Below the pieces are notes generated by a model. It searched no databases. It was not told the origin of the DNA and saw only the letters and a list, made by a program, of their open reading frames with translations. From the NCBI RefSeq assembly GCF_014633365.1, contig NC_068349.1, forward strand, positions 28,162,753 through 28,226,752: 64,000 nt of DNA, written 5' to 3'. Below, piece by piece: positions 22,431-34,867 of the stretch. The first letter of the stretch is position 1, and the number at the start of each line of letters is the position of its first letter. The position numbers were made by a program, and so were the translations under genes. The stretch comes from Diospyros lotus. Its lineage: Eukaryota; Streptophyta; Magnoliopsida; Ericales; Ebenaceae.

Positions 22431-24123
22431 TTTAAAGTACTTGAAATGAGTTTACGTCTACTATTTGAATACCATTTATCATTTCGATAATATATAAGAT
22501 TTTCAATTTAAATATTTAATCATGAGTTTTATTTTACTTTCATCGTAAATTTGTGTTGACATTATTGCAAAAATATTTTGAATTATAGGATCATTAATGT
22601 TACTTAATATACTTTTAAATCTATTAATCCTTATGCAATAAATTTTAACTTTAAGAATTTTTATATCATCCTCTTAATCAATGTATATTTATTTTATTTT
22701 ATAAAAATACATGTTGGTTCGAGCCTGAACCGTAAACCTCTTCTCTTCCAATTCGATACCCCAATCTCATTTTCAAGACTATAGCAAAACGTAAACTAAT
22801 TAGAAGATACATTTTTCATTAAATTCCTAATTATAAAGAAATACACTTATGGGCTTAACTTATGGAAAATATTTTTTAATAATTGAAATCTCTAATTAAA
22901 AAATAAAAATTTAAATTTCTAAGTTTTAACTTTAATGCCATGTTTTGTAGAGATGCTTTTTAAGTTATCCATAGATGGAAGACACTCATTGTAAAGCAAT
23001 GGAGCCGAAAGATGAAAGAAATAAAGCTTTCTTGCGGGCACAAGATTCTTGGGGCAATGATAGTTGTGAGCGAGAGAGACTCACATACAAATTCAAACAC
23101 CTTTATCTCCAACTTCAGTACTCTCTACTAATTTCTTTGTGTTTTTTTAAATAATATTTAGTATTTAATATTTAAAAATATAATATTTATTTAGATCAAA
23201 TACAAATTATTACATCATTTATCATCTTATTAAATTTGTAAATCGAGTAAATTATCGAAACCAAATCATACAGTAAAAGGATACTAATTGAGAAATTCGG
23301 TAGATTATTATTGTTAAAGTATAATAATAAATTTATAGTTGTGAGAAAGTGTTAGTTAGGGATGTAAGAATCCTCCGATACTTAAGTTAGTCTCAATTGA
23401 AAAGCAGAGAAGTATTCAAATAGTTTTTGTTGAAGTTCTCCTCAATTGGTGAGATAACTCCTTATTTGTAAAAATTAAGACTAATAGGTGAAAAAGCATT
23501 CGTATTTTCTAAAATTATTTATTTTTTATCTTCAAGTAAAAATTTTGAAGATGAGTTGACGAATTTCTAACAAGTCATAATTCGAAAAATCTCGTAGAGA
23601 CTTTATTTTTGAGATTTGTAAGAGACTCTGAATAATTTTTGAGATTTTTTCTTTTTGGGCCTATTTTATCTTTGGGATTACATTGTTGGGTCCTAATAAT
23701 TAGCAAACTCAAATATGGCATTAAATTATGATTAATTTTAGCAAATATGAAACATTAATTACTAAAAATAATATAATAAGACTAAATTTGTCGATAATAA
23801 TAATGTAATAAAATAAAAGCATGCATTGTGATAGGTAATTATGAAAAGAAGCAGCCATGCGTGGTGCAATGATGATTGATGCTTATGGTGATGCAGCTAA
23901 TCATAATCATAATGCCTTGATCCAATGATTACCAAAGAATGCAATGAGAATTCAACTCACTGGTCCCTCTCTCTCTCTCTCTCTCTCGCCTCCCAAACCA
24001 ACCGTAATTCAAAACTACCCACGAAATCATGCACCCCTTAGCTTGCTGTTATTCCACTGTCAAATGGAATGCTGTAATTACAACTAAGTTTTTGCTAAAT
24101 AATTTTTATAAATTAATGTAATA
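22427..24123. other. AT-rich intergenic region with CT microsatellite
   Basis: No domain or element end recognised. A CT repeat runs from 23967 to 23987. A 59-codon plus-strand frame at 22975-23154 (MEDTHCKAMEPKDERNKAF onward) lies in a slightly GC-richer patch and may be debris of an exon, but nothing supports expression. Confidence 0.5.
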
Positions 24124-24229
24124 TTATATATATAGATAAATTTAATAATATTTTATTTAAAGTTAATAATAATTTATAAAAAATATTATTAATTTTAAGT
24201 AAAATTATTATAAATTTATGTATATAGCG
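24124..24229. repeat. AT-rich near-palindrome (hairpin-forming), possible tiny MITE
   Basis: Arms of about 50 bases (roughly 24126-24175 and 24178-24228) are reverse complements with few mismatches around a short centre. The left arm carries TAGATAAATTTAATAATATT and the right arm its complement. This is typical of a solo MITE or a foldback remnant, although extreme AT content makes some self-complementarity likely by chance. Confidence 0.55.
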
Positions 24230-24523
24230 CTAAGAGAATTTTTTGACAAATTAATAGGATTGCTTGGACAAAAAATCAATCATATATTCGTATTCATATA
24301 GGTTTGGTTAATCAAATATGAAAATTATTTTCTAATATAATATATTTTATAGTGAAGGAGAGGAAGCTTAACTATACGAAAAAGTAAGTAAATGTTGCTT
24401 AATTCTTAATTGTTATTTTTCAAATAAAAATTTATTTACTAAACTTGAAATAATATTCTAATATTTACGCATTCTCCCTTTGTTGAGATCATCATAAAAA
24501 CTCACCTCGACCCCTTCGTTGTC

Positions 24524-24620
24524 CATTACAAGAAAAAGGGTTTCTAGCGATGGGCAGATTCATCGTTAAAAATTGAATTCTGGTATTCATATTAATAGAC
24601 TTTTAATGATAAGAAATTCT
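24524..24620 (+). mobile_element. Degenerate CACTA (En/Spm) terminus
   Basis: CATTACAAGAAAAAGGG is one change from the plant CACTA terminal repeat CACTACAAGAAAAA, and is followed by the usual subterminal words (TTTCTAGCGATGGG, TCGTTAAAAATTG). No matching opposite end was found within the next few kilobases, so the element is truncated or its other end has decayed. Confidence 0.6.
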
Positions 24621-26099
24621 TATTATTTTCACAGGATTATTTACTTCATTGTTAAGTGCTTCAACAATATAAAACATAAATAGTTGTTGATCATAATAAG
24701 GACTAGGTGCTAAATTTGATCGATGTTGTAGGAATTTGCACCAATAAATTTCTTTCGCATCCACTCATCACATCATAGGACGTTGCATTGGAGATGACTT
24801 CTTCGTGAAAAATTGAAAATTCTACAAAAATAAATAATTTTATTTGAGAGTATTCTTGAAAAGTCCTTCTATGCCTAAATTAGGAATTGGATATGAGGTT
24901 GGGAACAACTAATCTTAACAAGTACTTTGATAAAACAATAAAATGAATTGGAATGTAGTGCTTAAGGATAGGAAGATGATGTTACCTCTGCCCGGAAGGC
25001 CTTTTACAGTGGCTTATATCTAAAATTTAATAAATGCCCTTTTAAATTTCTCGATAGTTTAAATTTCTACCCCCCCCTCCCAAGCTTTTAGTGTTTAAAT
25101 TTGTTGGGCCCTCAACATTTCCAAGTCAACCCTATAAGATCCACTCATATCCAATCAATCTTCTTGAATTTCACTTTTTACTCTTTATGCTTCCTTGATC
25201 AATAAGAGCATCTAATATGAGGTATTAATTAATTACAATTTCTGATGACATTTTATAGCCCTAGACCTCCAAGTTGTTGTGGTTTGGACAGCTCGAGTAC
25301 AAAGTTGACGAGGATGTGACTTTTAAACACTAGTTGAGATTGACATTTGATATCAAATTCACTTAGTTGGATCATCCAAAGGCAAGTTTACTTGTCAAAT
25401 CAGGTTTCTAGAGGACTTTCTTTAATGGGTGGTTCATTTAGAACCATAATTGTATAAGATTGAAAATAATGTTGTAATTTCTTTCCACGACAACTAATGA
25501 GAACTTTTTTAGTACGAGGTACCTACGTTCAAGCCCTGGAAGACACTACTAACATAATAAACTAGCCTTTGTGTGCAATTTTCTTCATGAACCAAGATTA
25601 TATATGTTTAAAGCCTGCTCACTAATTGATAAATAGGCCAGTGCATGGTTGGTCCCCCCTTCTTCAAGTTTGTTTTTAAAAGTATTGTTAATATTAGATA
25701 ATTGTTTAAATCTTCGAAGGCACACTGACACTCTTCCTCCTATTGAAAGGTTTGGGCTTGTTTGAACACTCAGAAGAATGTGAGACATTAGTCAATCGCG
25801 TAGTGTTGTACCCTAGAGTTATAAAGGACTCTATGTAAAACACTATTTTATTTATGTCTGATGAAACATTCTTTATCAATAAGCATTCTTTAATTAATAT
25901 ATATTTGTATGCTTGATTGATAAAATTCCTAGATCACTTTACAGAAGATTATATAAAAAAAGTATTTTCGACTGTTAAGGCCTTCTTTAATTTTTTGTTT
26001 TTTTTTTTTTTGATAACCTAAGTTTCTAGTTTCGTCCGACTAATCCTGAGAGAGAACAACATTTCTTTATGGTTTGCTTTTCAAATAAATTCATATGCA
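24621..26099. other. AT-rich intergenic region, possible CACTA interior
   Basis: No transposase or other domain. The ORF at 25585-25788 is short, on the minus strand, and unsupported. It could be internal sequence of the truncated CACTA-like element. Confidence 0.4.
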
Positions 26100-26295
26100 A
26101 TTACAACCTATACACATTCAAAGGCGAACATTCGAGAAGTGGTTGCCCTCCCTATGGACCTCCCCTTCACATTATGCAGACAGAACTCCTAGAAGGGCGA
26201 CATGGAGCACCAAGACCCTGTCTCCACAAGAATTCGAACCTTTAATACTTACTCGCTTTAACCTTTAAATGCTTTACCGCTGAGTCATGTTCATG
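26100..26295 (-). mobile_element. tRNA-derived SINE candidate, minus strand
   Basis: Read on the minus strand, TGACTCAGCGGTAAAGC (26287-26271) fits a pol III A box. AAGGTTCGAATTC (26243-26231) contains a near-perfect B box (GGTTCGAAT), about 30 bases apart as in a tRNA. About 130 bases of non-tRNA body follow toward 26100. The length suits a plant SINE. Confidence 0.6.
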
Positions 26296-26539
26296 AAAAT
26301 TTTATTTTTTTATAGGTATTTTTTATGGTTAAAGGTTTGCTTTTTTATATATATTTGTAGCTTTATATATATATATATAATCTATAAGTATCATTACACC
26401 CCTGGCTACCTTTACAAGATCAAATATACCTAAATAATATATATATATTTGCAATGTTTTTCCATAAATAATGAAATCTTATTGAATAAAAGAAAAAGGC
26501 AACAAACATACCAGAAGAAACCTAGGAGCTGTTCTCAGG

Positions 26540-26640
26540 GCGTAGGTCAAGTGGCGGGCAAGTGACACACTAGGTTTGAATCAATAGGTCATGAGTTTGA
26601 CTAAAAGCTTGTCTGCAATTTATCTTTTTTGTCAAAATCG
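26540..26640 (+). mobile_element. Second SINE-like sequence, plus strand
   Basis: An A-box-like GTAGGTCAAGTGG (26542-26554) is followed after about 20 bases by a B-box-like GGTTTGAATCA (26573-26583). It ends in a T-rich tail near 26625-26635, the form of Au-type plant SINEs. Boxes are less perfect than in the neighbouring minus-strand copy. Confidence 0.45.
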
Positions 26641-27839
26641 AAAACACGAACGACGAGAAATCACGTAAAAATAGTAATCCCAAAAAACCTAGGAGTCACA
26701 AGCCCAAAATCAAAGTTATCCAATGCTACTCGTAAGCCAAGAAGATAAAAACCAAGCATCCAACATAACCCCAACACCACTGCTGCCCATTGACAAAACC
26801 CCATGACCACTGTTGCCCATGGAGAAGATCAGCCAAAGAAAACCATCAATAAGAAACCCAACAGCTCTAATTGCCAAGCAATCCAACGCCCCATTGAGAC
26901 CATTAGAATACTGAAAACTGTCTGCAAACAACTAAATGAAGGCAATTCCTTTTTTGAAAATATCAAGCCATCTTCACCCATTATTACTATTACTATATGA
27001 AACCCATAGCAATTTTGGTAAGCTACACACTGTATCCTAGCTGGTATGTATAAAGAGGTAACTAACTCCCAAGATGAAATAGAATTATCTCCAAAAGAGC
27101 AAAGTTTATACTTTATATTCAACCCCCAAGATCTCTCCCAAAGAGTTGGACACAATTGAGAAACTCTAAGACCACCTCTTAAACTAAAGAATACAAAATA
27201 TAATCAAGTCCAAAATTGAAACAAACCAAACAAAATATAGAGGCCAGCGGACTCGAGCCTCGTACGTAGTGCAGTCACCATCAAAAAACACCTCGAAATC
27301 CACCATTAAGACTTCAAAATGTAGAAGTGAGTCCTTAAGTGCATCCTTTGAAGGTGTCATAAACCTTTAGGAATTCACATAGTGAAAGAGCAGGGACCCA
27401 TCCATTTCAGTTTTCCTTTCCTTTGTGGTCGAGGCAACACACATGGTTTGAAATATGTGTTTTGATGTTTAACTCCCACTAGAGCACATGTCTATGTGCC
27501 TTAGATTTAAAATCACTCGAATTTAGTTGAGTCTCCCATTAGCGACTAAGCTAAATCCTCAAAGTCCTCTCCACTTTGTAGGTTTGTGACTAATGTCTCA
27601 CATCCAGCTTTACCATTGGCTTTCCATGAACTATATCAAATACTCATGGCTACTCCATTCAAAGTTAATTTTAACTTTATAGTCTTATCTTTGTCCGCTT
27701 ATATATCAAGCATCAAAAGTGACATGTGATTAGACATATTGATAAGTGGTTTCACAAGATCATGATTCCATATGAATATTAAGTTACGAATATCTACACA
27801 TAGTTGTGGGACTAATTTTGATGATATTTTGATAATGAT
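26641..27839. other. Intergenic sequence of unknown origin
   Basis: No LTR end, transposase or known domain. The minus strand at 26716-27155 has two overlapping open frames of 71 and 108 codons; the latter starts MCPTLWERSWGLNIKYK. The 108-codon frame reads like a decayed protein fragment, but I cannot assign a family. Confidence 0.4.
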
Positions 27840-28354
27840 CATTGTTTTCACAAAACTTTAATAAAAGAGTCTTGAAACATTTATTTTAAAGTCAAATATC
27901 AAAATCTCCTATCAAAATTGTCGACCATATGTTTAAGACTGTCGATTGGTTCTTACATTTTTACTTTTATATAATCTTTGAGTAAAAACTGTCGACTATT
28001 TTTTATAAACTATTGACCATCTATTTTACATACTCTCGACCACTTGCTATCGATTGTTACTGCTTCATTTCTAATCAAAAGTTCTAGGAACCGTTAGACT
28101 AGTTTTTATAAACATTCGACCAACCCAATTATTGTTTTGAAAAATAGTTGACTGATTACTTAAAAAAATCAATTGTTTGTCGCAGAAATTCTAATAGCTA
28201 ACTGTGCTTGATTTCTGCAAGTTAGATTTCTCAATACTTTGGCTCCAATGGTTATATTTACTAAGAGGGGCCATGAAGACTATAAATAGAAGACCATTTA
28301 AAGTTCAAGAGAATTGAAAAATTGGATTTTCGAGTTTTCAATTGGAAAGAAGAC
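27840..28354 (+). repeat. LTR U3-like fragment with TATA box
   Basis: Several spaced GTCGAC/TCGACCA-type motifs (27900-28190) precede a clear ACTATAAATAGAAGACC at about 28279-28295. This motif-then-TATA organisation is usual for an LTR promoter. Ends are not defined. Confidence 0.35.
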
Positions 28355-29120
28355 CCAACAGGGGATTGAATTGGGTGTATTGAAGATTTTTGCAATATTA
28401 AAAAAAATACACATCAAGACTAATTTGAAAAGATATCTTTCATAACATAAAATGTGATGCATCAATTCAATATAAATTTATATGCATTACTACATTTTTC
28501 ATAAAGATTATCCTAGATATATTTTAGACATAGAATATATATAGTGAAGTGGATGCATTTGAAAATTAGAGGAATAAGGAAACTATTATGCTAGTAGCAA
28601 TAAGATTATGTTTTCTCTTCTAAATTTTAATCTTCAAATCTCACGGAAAACATATGCATTCGAGAAGTATGCATGAAAGTAGTGACGTTAAAAAATCTTT
28701 TATGCTTCTAATGCAAACTGAAACTATTAAGCTTGAAACTAATGAGTTGAATTCAAATATGTAAGCATTGCATGGTAGGTGAAAAACTACACAATCAAAA
28801 CATAAGAAGCAATCCACAAAACAAAGTAATTTATAGTGGTTCGCCCAACAAGTCTAGTCCACTACCTTAACTCCTCACTAAAGATTTAAAATACCAACTA
28901 AGGGATCAACTACAACACATACACAGTTTTTATAAGTTCAACTGAAACCTTAACTTTTCATGAACTAAGTTAGAACTCCAACTTTTACAAGAGCAACTGT
29001 AACCTCCGTTTTTGTAGGCTAAGCAATAACTTCTGCTTTTAAGGACAAAGCAACACCAATATTCCTTTTATTTGCTAAGGTAGAACCCTTCCAAATATTT
29101 GTTGGAAGATGAAATAAAGG
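28355..29120 (-). repeat. Fragment of the LTR family found at 42824-45047
   Basis: Shares with the element at 42824 the GGGATTGAATTGGGTGT-type start and the block TTTATAGTGGTTCG (28838-28851 versus 43074-43087), followed by a CTCCACT-rich stretch. Truncated at both ends. Confidence 0.4.
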
Positions 29121-29589
29121 TTAAGCTTACAACAAGAAATCGAGTAAGGCATAGTAGTATTTGAGTATGTCATCATATCACACTCGAATATAGATTGTCT
29201 TTAAATCGAGTATATCAGAATATTAATCAAGTACAAATTCTATGTTTACTCGAATAAAATATTGATCTAGGCAATTGAGTCTTTGTACTCATCATTTTAA
29301 TCGAGTATAAAATCAATTATAATCTTGATATGTCATAATTTGTACTCGATTATAACTTATTATAACCTTGTAATCAAGTAAAATATATCTTTACTCGAAT
29401 AATAATCATGATATGTCATAATACAAAAAATAAAAGGAAAAATAATTAAATCATTTAATAAATCTAAAGGGAAGAAATGAGAAGAAGGCATGCGGTATCC
29501 TCGCAACCCAACTGACCCCAAAGGACCGAAGTCGAAAGCGTCTGCAATCATGCAGTTATTGCCCACGGGCAGCCACAGCCTGCAGTCGT
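29121..29589. other. Unassigned AT-rich spacer
   Basis: Contains repeated ATCGAGTA/ACTCGA words (29140-29400) and no coding signal. It may belong to the preceding LTR fragment or be flanking DNA. Confidence 0.35.
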
Positions 29590-30075
29590 GCAGCCAGGCA
29601 CCGTCAAAGTATTTTTTTCAAATACGAGAGGGTCCCACACAATGCGTAAATTAGATAACTCTGATAGTTAAAAATTCTTTCAGGAAAATGATAGACAATC
29701 ATCCACAAGAAATTTCATCCCCCAAAAAAGGCAAGATAAACATCATCTATAAAAGATAGATGTTATCCACAACAATCCTAGTTCTAACTAGACTAAGAAT
29801 AATTAAGATAAACATTATCTTCAAGAATTCTAATCCTATGACACTTTGGATCACTCCATATTCCTCTATAAGCAAGTAGACTCTCATTCCATAAGAGATA
29901 CATCTCTAATACTGATTTCAATACTGTCTTCATTATCTTTAGTTTCTAACTCAAGCATCGGAGTGTTTGCATGGAGACTTCCCTGTGTCCTCTGATTATT
30001 TTTTTTCTTACAAATTCAAGTGGCTTGACAATGACATTCTCAGTCAAATAAATTCATTGTTGTATCTATGCAACA
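29590..30075 (+). repeat. Probable 5' LTR (3' portion) of a Tat-lineage element
   Basis: Ends CTATGCAACA directly before a Tat-type PBS. A CTATAAGC promoter-like motif occurs near 29871. The left boundary is a guess because no second LTR copy is in the window to compare. Confidence 0.45.
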
Positions 30076-30078
30076 ATA

Positions 30079-30097
30079 ATTGGCGTCATCTGTGAGA
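30079..30097 (+). other. Primer-binding site, Tat type
   Basis: ATTGGCGTCATCTGTGAGA is the degenerate form of the Tat/Ogre PBS (ATTGGCGCCGTCTGTGGGA). It sets plus orientation for the element that follows. Confidence 0.75.
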
Positions 30098-31252
30098 ACT
30101 CGTATGAAAAGCCAATCAGTCTGTCTGTAATGGCCTGAACCAGAAGTACCACTAATCAACACCAAGGATAAGACGGAATAGAGGTGCAATCACAAGAGCC
30201 ACAGGGGCATTAGATGGCTCTTCCCTCAGGGCACTAGACAACTCCTCTCTTGGGGCACTAGACGGCTACTCCCCAAGAGCATTAAATGGCTCCTCCCGCA
30301 GGGTACTAGATAACTCCTATCTCGTGGCACCAAACAACTCTTCCCTAGGAGCCTCAGAAGACTCCTCCCCAAGGGCATCAGGCAGCTCTTGGGCACCAGA
30401 CCACTCCTTCGCATGGGTATCTAACAACTCCTCCCCTAGGGCACTAGATGGCTCTTCCCCTGGGGCATTAGACAGTTTCTTCCTAAGAACAACTTGAGAG
30501 TCCTCTTCAAAACTAGCTAAGTATTTATCCTCAGGCTCTGCCAGAAGTTTTGCAAATAGGCAATCGGTATGGTTTTTACCCTCTAGTAGCACTAGGGGTT
30601 TATCCCCAAGGCCAGTATGGGATGCTGCCTCAAAATCATTTAGGATTTCACTCCCGAAAGCAACTAGAACTCTACTTCCAGAACCAATAAGCTCATCGTC
30701 CTGCTAAATTCGTCGATCCCTTCTGGTGTACCTTTTCCATGGTGCCATGAGTAGAGCATGAAGCTTTATAAAGCCAACACGAGGAATAAATACAAGCATT
30801 GTGAGAAGTCACTAATCTACTAAAAAATATAGCCTCGCAAACAATTATACCATGGACTCTCAAGAAGTTTACAGCCGATCTAAGCCACCCCATAGAAGGA
30901 TAAGAAGAAAGTTTAGAAACTACACCTGAACTGCATAGGGACCAATCCCATCATACCATATCCCGAAGAACTCGTACTTGAGATCTTTCTCTTTCCCGAG
31001 TACACGAGGAAGAAAGGGAAAGAACACCGAAGAGACACAAGGGTGCACAAGGGAGTTCTCGAAAGAAGAAATACCTAGAAAATGTAGAAAGCATGCCTAC
31101 AGATGAAAAACAACCTCCTCCGGGAGGTTTGGTACAGAAGATTAATGAAATAGAGGAACCGTCAGTAGTTGGTGATTGTGAAACATTGAACATGGAAACG
31201 GTGATCGAGAAGGTTCCTGAACAAAAAAAGTTGTTGCCCGTACCTAATGAAA
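30098..31252 (+). pseudogene. Tat gag, 5' part, with internal eight-residue repeats
   Basis: Follows the PBS and reads on the plus strand. It contains twelve copies of an eight-residue repeat (GALDGSSL, RALDNSSL and variants; 30204-30490) and a stop near 30493. Before the break it has a stretch from about 31020 with QPPPGGLVQKINEIEEPSV and VIEKVPEQKKLLPVPNEM. The frame is then split by the LTR starting at 31253 and resumes after 36480. Several stops make it non-functional. Assignment as gag is by position (PBS upstream, gag core downstream), since this N-terminal part is poorly conserved in the lineage. Confidence 0.6.
30204..30490 (+). repeat. 24-bp in-frame tandem repeat inside gag
   Basis: About twelve imperfect 24-base units coding (G/R)ALD(G/N)SS(L/P); one unit is six bases shorter. 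The period of whole codons and the conserved LD.SS pattern suggest the repeat arose while the frame was under protein-level constraint. Confidence 0.75.
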
Positions 31253-31879
31253 TGTAATACCCCAAATTTTTGTAAAATTCATATATTTGAGGAAAAATGA
31301 TATTTTATGGATTTAATAAATTTGAGGATATGTCCAAGGGATCATGGAAGTTCAGGCACAAAATCATAATTTTGAAGTTTGGGTAAAAGTGTAGTTTTTG
31401 AAAAGTTTGTGGTACGAGTGCAATCTTTGAAAGGTTCGGGTCAAGGTGCGATAACACAAAGGCCAAAGTATAATAATGGAAAACTTCGGATCTTAGTACA
31501 ATTGTTGAAAACCCGTAATGGAATCATTAAAGAAACGAACTAGTGGAATGAGCCGTTAGAAATCACGATGAGGCACACAAATCAAGGTGCATAAAAAAGC
31601 CTCATAAATGATAAAGCCTCATAAATGACCCTAAGGTGGCGAAGTGTGATTAGCCAAAAAAATCTATAAATAGGGCCCTTGGGTTGTTCACAAAGCGTAC
31701 AAAGTGAGTTTAAGGCAATTTTATGCCAAATTGAGGGAATCAAAGGTAAGGATCTTTTTCTTGAGACCAAGGGAAAAATTCTGCAAAAAAAAAGCGGAAT
31801 CGATGGAGAAATGAGGGAAAAATGGGTTTCACAGGAAAGTTCGAAGCTTCACCAGAATTTGGGCCGAAACTAGGAAAAC

Positions 31880-34204
31880 TGACGCCCTGCTCCCACTTAC
31901 GGGTGCCACTCGTGAACAATCATCTGAACTGTTCACATACCCGGCCATTTATGAAGGGTGGATTATGTTTCAATACGAAACGTCCTAGGTAGGAACTAGG
32001 TTTCATCCTTCCCTTCCCTCAATCCCATGATCCACTAGCAGACTTGGGCTTTAACCATACAACACTTGGCTAATTTACTTCCATTAAGTTTGCCCAGTCA
32101 TCATTTTATTATTTTAATTCTTCTTCTTTCAAAGAATTCCACCGGGCTCCATATAAATTAAAATTCCAAACATCCCATTGGCTTTCCCAAAATTCAAGGA
32201 AAAAATTCCAAATTTCTATTTTTTAAAAATTCGGCATTTATCTCCAAAAATTCCCGAAAAATCCTTTTATTTTGAAAATTCCTCCGAAGCCCAAAATCAA
32301 TCAAGAAATGCCCCAAAATTTCCCATTTTTTTGAAAAAAAAATTTCTTTCTCTTGGGCTTCCTAGCCCAAAATTTCCAGAATTTCAAATACAATAAATAA
32401 AAAATACCCATTCTCTTCTTCCACAAAACTTACACAACAAAAAGAAAAATAAAATTCCTTACACCCACTCTTGGTGCTTATTACAACATAAATAAAAAAT
32501 AACAAAAATAGGCTTCCATAAGCCATACAATGGACTTGAATCTTCATTCTCATGCATCCACATGCTATCCCATCTTTGCTTTGATTTTTCCCATGCCTTG
32601 ACAACCTATATGTGAGGATAAAAACCTCATGAGCTATTAAACTCAGTAAGGGTGCAATGACAATAAGCATGAACATGAATATAAAATGTGATGACAATGT
32701 ATGCAATGCAACAAAGTTAGGGCTTCTACATCCTCACAACCACCTTGGTTTGAGGCTTTAACCTACCCTACCCCACACAACCTCATGGCCATAGGTCCTT
32801 GGACACAAACAACATGCTAATGCACAGATATTAGCTCATGAACCATACTTACAACCTTGCAAGCCACCATCCCATGGGGCTATCCCTTACCTCTTTTCTT
32901 TTAAGAGCTTCACCAACTTTGCTTTCAAGTCTTTTCATGCTTCCAATCCCTTAAAAATAAATCTTTTGATCATTAATTACTCTCTTGAAGACTAGAAAAT
33001 AAAGGAGTAAGAAGACCCTTCTTTCTTTTCTTCTTCCCATTACATAACATAAATCAATACAAAAGAAAGCTTACCTCTTTTGATTCTTTTCTTCTCCCAT
33101 TCTTTCTTTATTCCTCTCCATTGGAAGACTTCTCCTTCCAAGCTCTTTAAAGGGGAAAAATTTGAGTATAAAGCTCTCTTTCCCCTTTTATACTCCTCTT
33201 GTCTTGATATCTCAATTTCAAGACTTCATTTTAGCCCTTGATTTCCCTTTACTTTTAGAGAGAAAATCCCAACCACAAAAGAAAACATAATCCATGTGCT
33301 TTTGACTTCTTTAATCTCATCCATTAGATTTCTTTTACTTTCCAAGAGAAGATCTCCACCACTGGAACAAGCACAATCCAAGTGCTTTGCTAGGATTTAA
33401 TCCTAGCCTTCCATCTTCTTAACCCATGATCTACACCATCCAAAATCAATTTAAAAAAGACTTCTTAAATGAGTTGGCAATCCATGCCAACTTGAAGGAT
33501 TTTATCTCATCCCTTAGATTACTTCCCATTTTCAAGAATAATCCTCCACCCTTGGATCATCTTGAATTTCTATTTTCTTTCTCATTTAATTAAATCCCCA
33601 TATTTTCCAAGGCATTAATGATAACTAATTACCATTCTCTTTTGGATTTTCTTTAATTCACCATAATCATGCCTTTCATTAAATGCTTACAAGACCAATT
33701 TCTCTTTTCTTTTGGAATTATTTAATTCCACCTTTCTCTTGGAGGAGAACTTGATAAGTGTCACATTTAGACACAAGCCTTTGCCTCCAAGCTTCCATCA
33801 CAACCATCCATGTGGCATCACCACATCAATCCACCATTTTAAGGAAAAATCAATTATTTTCTCTCATAATTGAATATTCTCTATTTTTCCCATTTTCCAC
33901 AATTTAATTCCTTTATAGAATTTCACTCCAAATTACTAAAATGTCCTTTGTGAATTATTAATCCCATTTATCTCCACATAAATACAAAAGTGAGAAATTA
34001 ATTCACTTCCATGCTTAATTTCACCTAAGAATTATTTCCAATTTACCAAATTACCCTTTATTGGACTTTACTATCCAAATTATCAAAATGCCCCTCTCAT
34101 AGGGCACCATTATTCTCAAAGATCCATCACCTTCTCAAGGGCATTTTTGGAAGTTTCTCACTTCCTTTCTCATTTTCTTAACACCAAAAACAATGGGTGT
34201 TACA
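31880..34204 (-). mobile_element. Solo LTR in minus orientation
   Basis: In plus coordinates it begins TGACGCCCTGCTCCCAC (a two-base-deleted form of TGTAACGCCCTGCTCCCAC) and ends GGGTGTTACA. Flanks AAAAC (31875-31879) and AAAAT (34205-34209) are a one-mismatch TSD. The first 200 bases match the minus-oriented LTR at 34868, including the ACGGGTGCC/ACGGGCGCT and YCTAGGTRGGAACTA blocks. The interior 32110-34100 is long, AT-rich and non-coding. Confidence 0.75.
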
Positions 34205-34867
34205 AAAATAACGAGGTAAATTTAATTTTTTTATAATATTCCTATAGAGGGGGAAGAGAGGGACCATAGGTTCAAACAGAAGTCGAATTGGAGTTAAAAT
34301 GAGGAAGTTATAGCCAAAAAATAGAGATAATTGTTCGTCATCGTCGGAGAAAGAATGGTGCATACAGTACCCGCGCTAGAGAGGGTTGTGAATGCAGGTG
34401 CGTGGCTAGTATTCTTGTGGCATGTGATGGCACATGGAACCTCCTTTTTACCTAAAAATTTCCTCAAAATTAGTATAAATTATTTAAAACAAGTTTTTAT
34501 AAAAATATTTGGGTTTTGTTTAACGAAAATACGTGTTTTCTGTAGAAAACCTAAACTGACAAGTTTGAACAGTACATCCAAAAGGTAAACAATCAAGGTG
34601 AGTGGTTTCTGCATGCTTCTTGCTTCATCTTGATCATTCTTGGGTTCATTTGTGTCCGATTTGTGGCTTGCATATCCTGTTTTCCCTTGTTCTTGCACAT
34701 CTTTTCTATTTGTCATGCATCGCGGTACTTATGGACTGTGGCTAGTTGTTGTAGGTCATCATGTGTGATCAGGAAGGATCACGTGCCCACGTGGGACTGA
34801 TGAGTTTAGACATGATGACTAATGGGGATGATTGCAACACCTTGGCATTGTTACCACAGGGGGAAAT

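Noticed and set aside
22975..23154. 59-codon frame in intergenic DNA
   Set aside because: No promoter, intron signals or family resemblance; kept only as a note in the intergenic entry.
26716..27155. Minus-strand frames as a LINE reverse transcriptase fragment
   Set aside because: Some hydrophobic and GGLRV-like residues suggested it, but no YADD or other RT motif is present.
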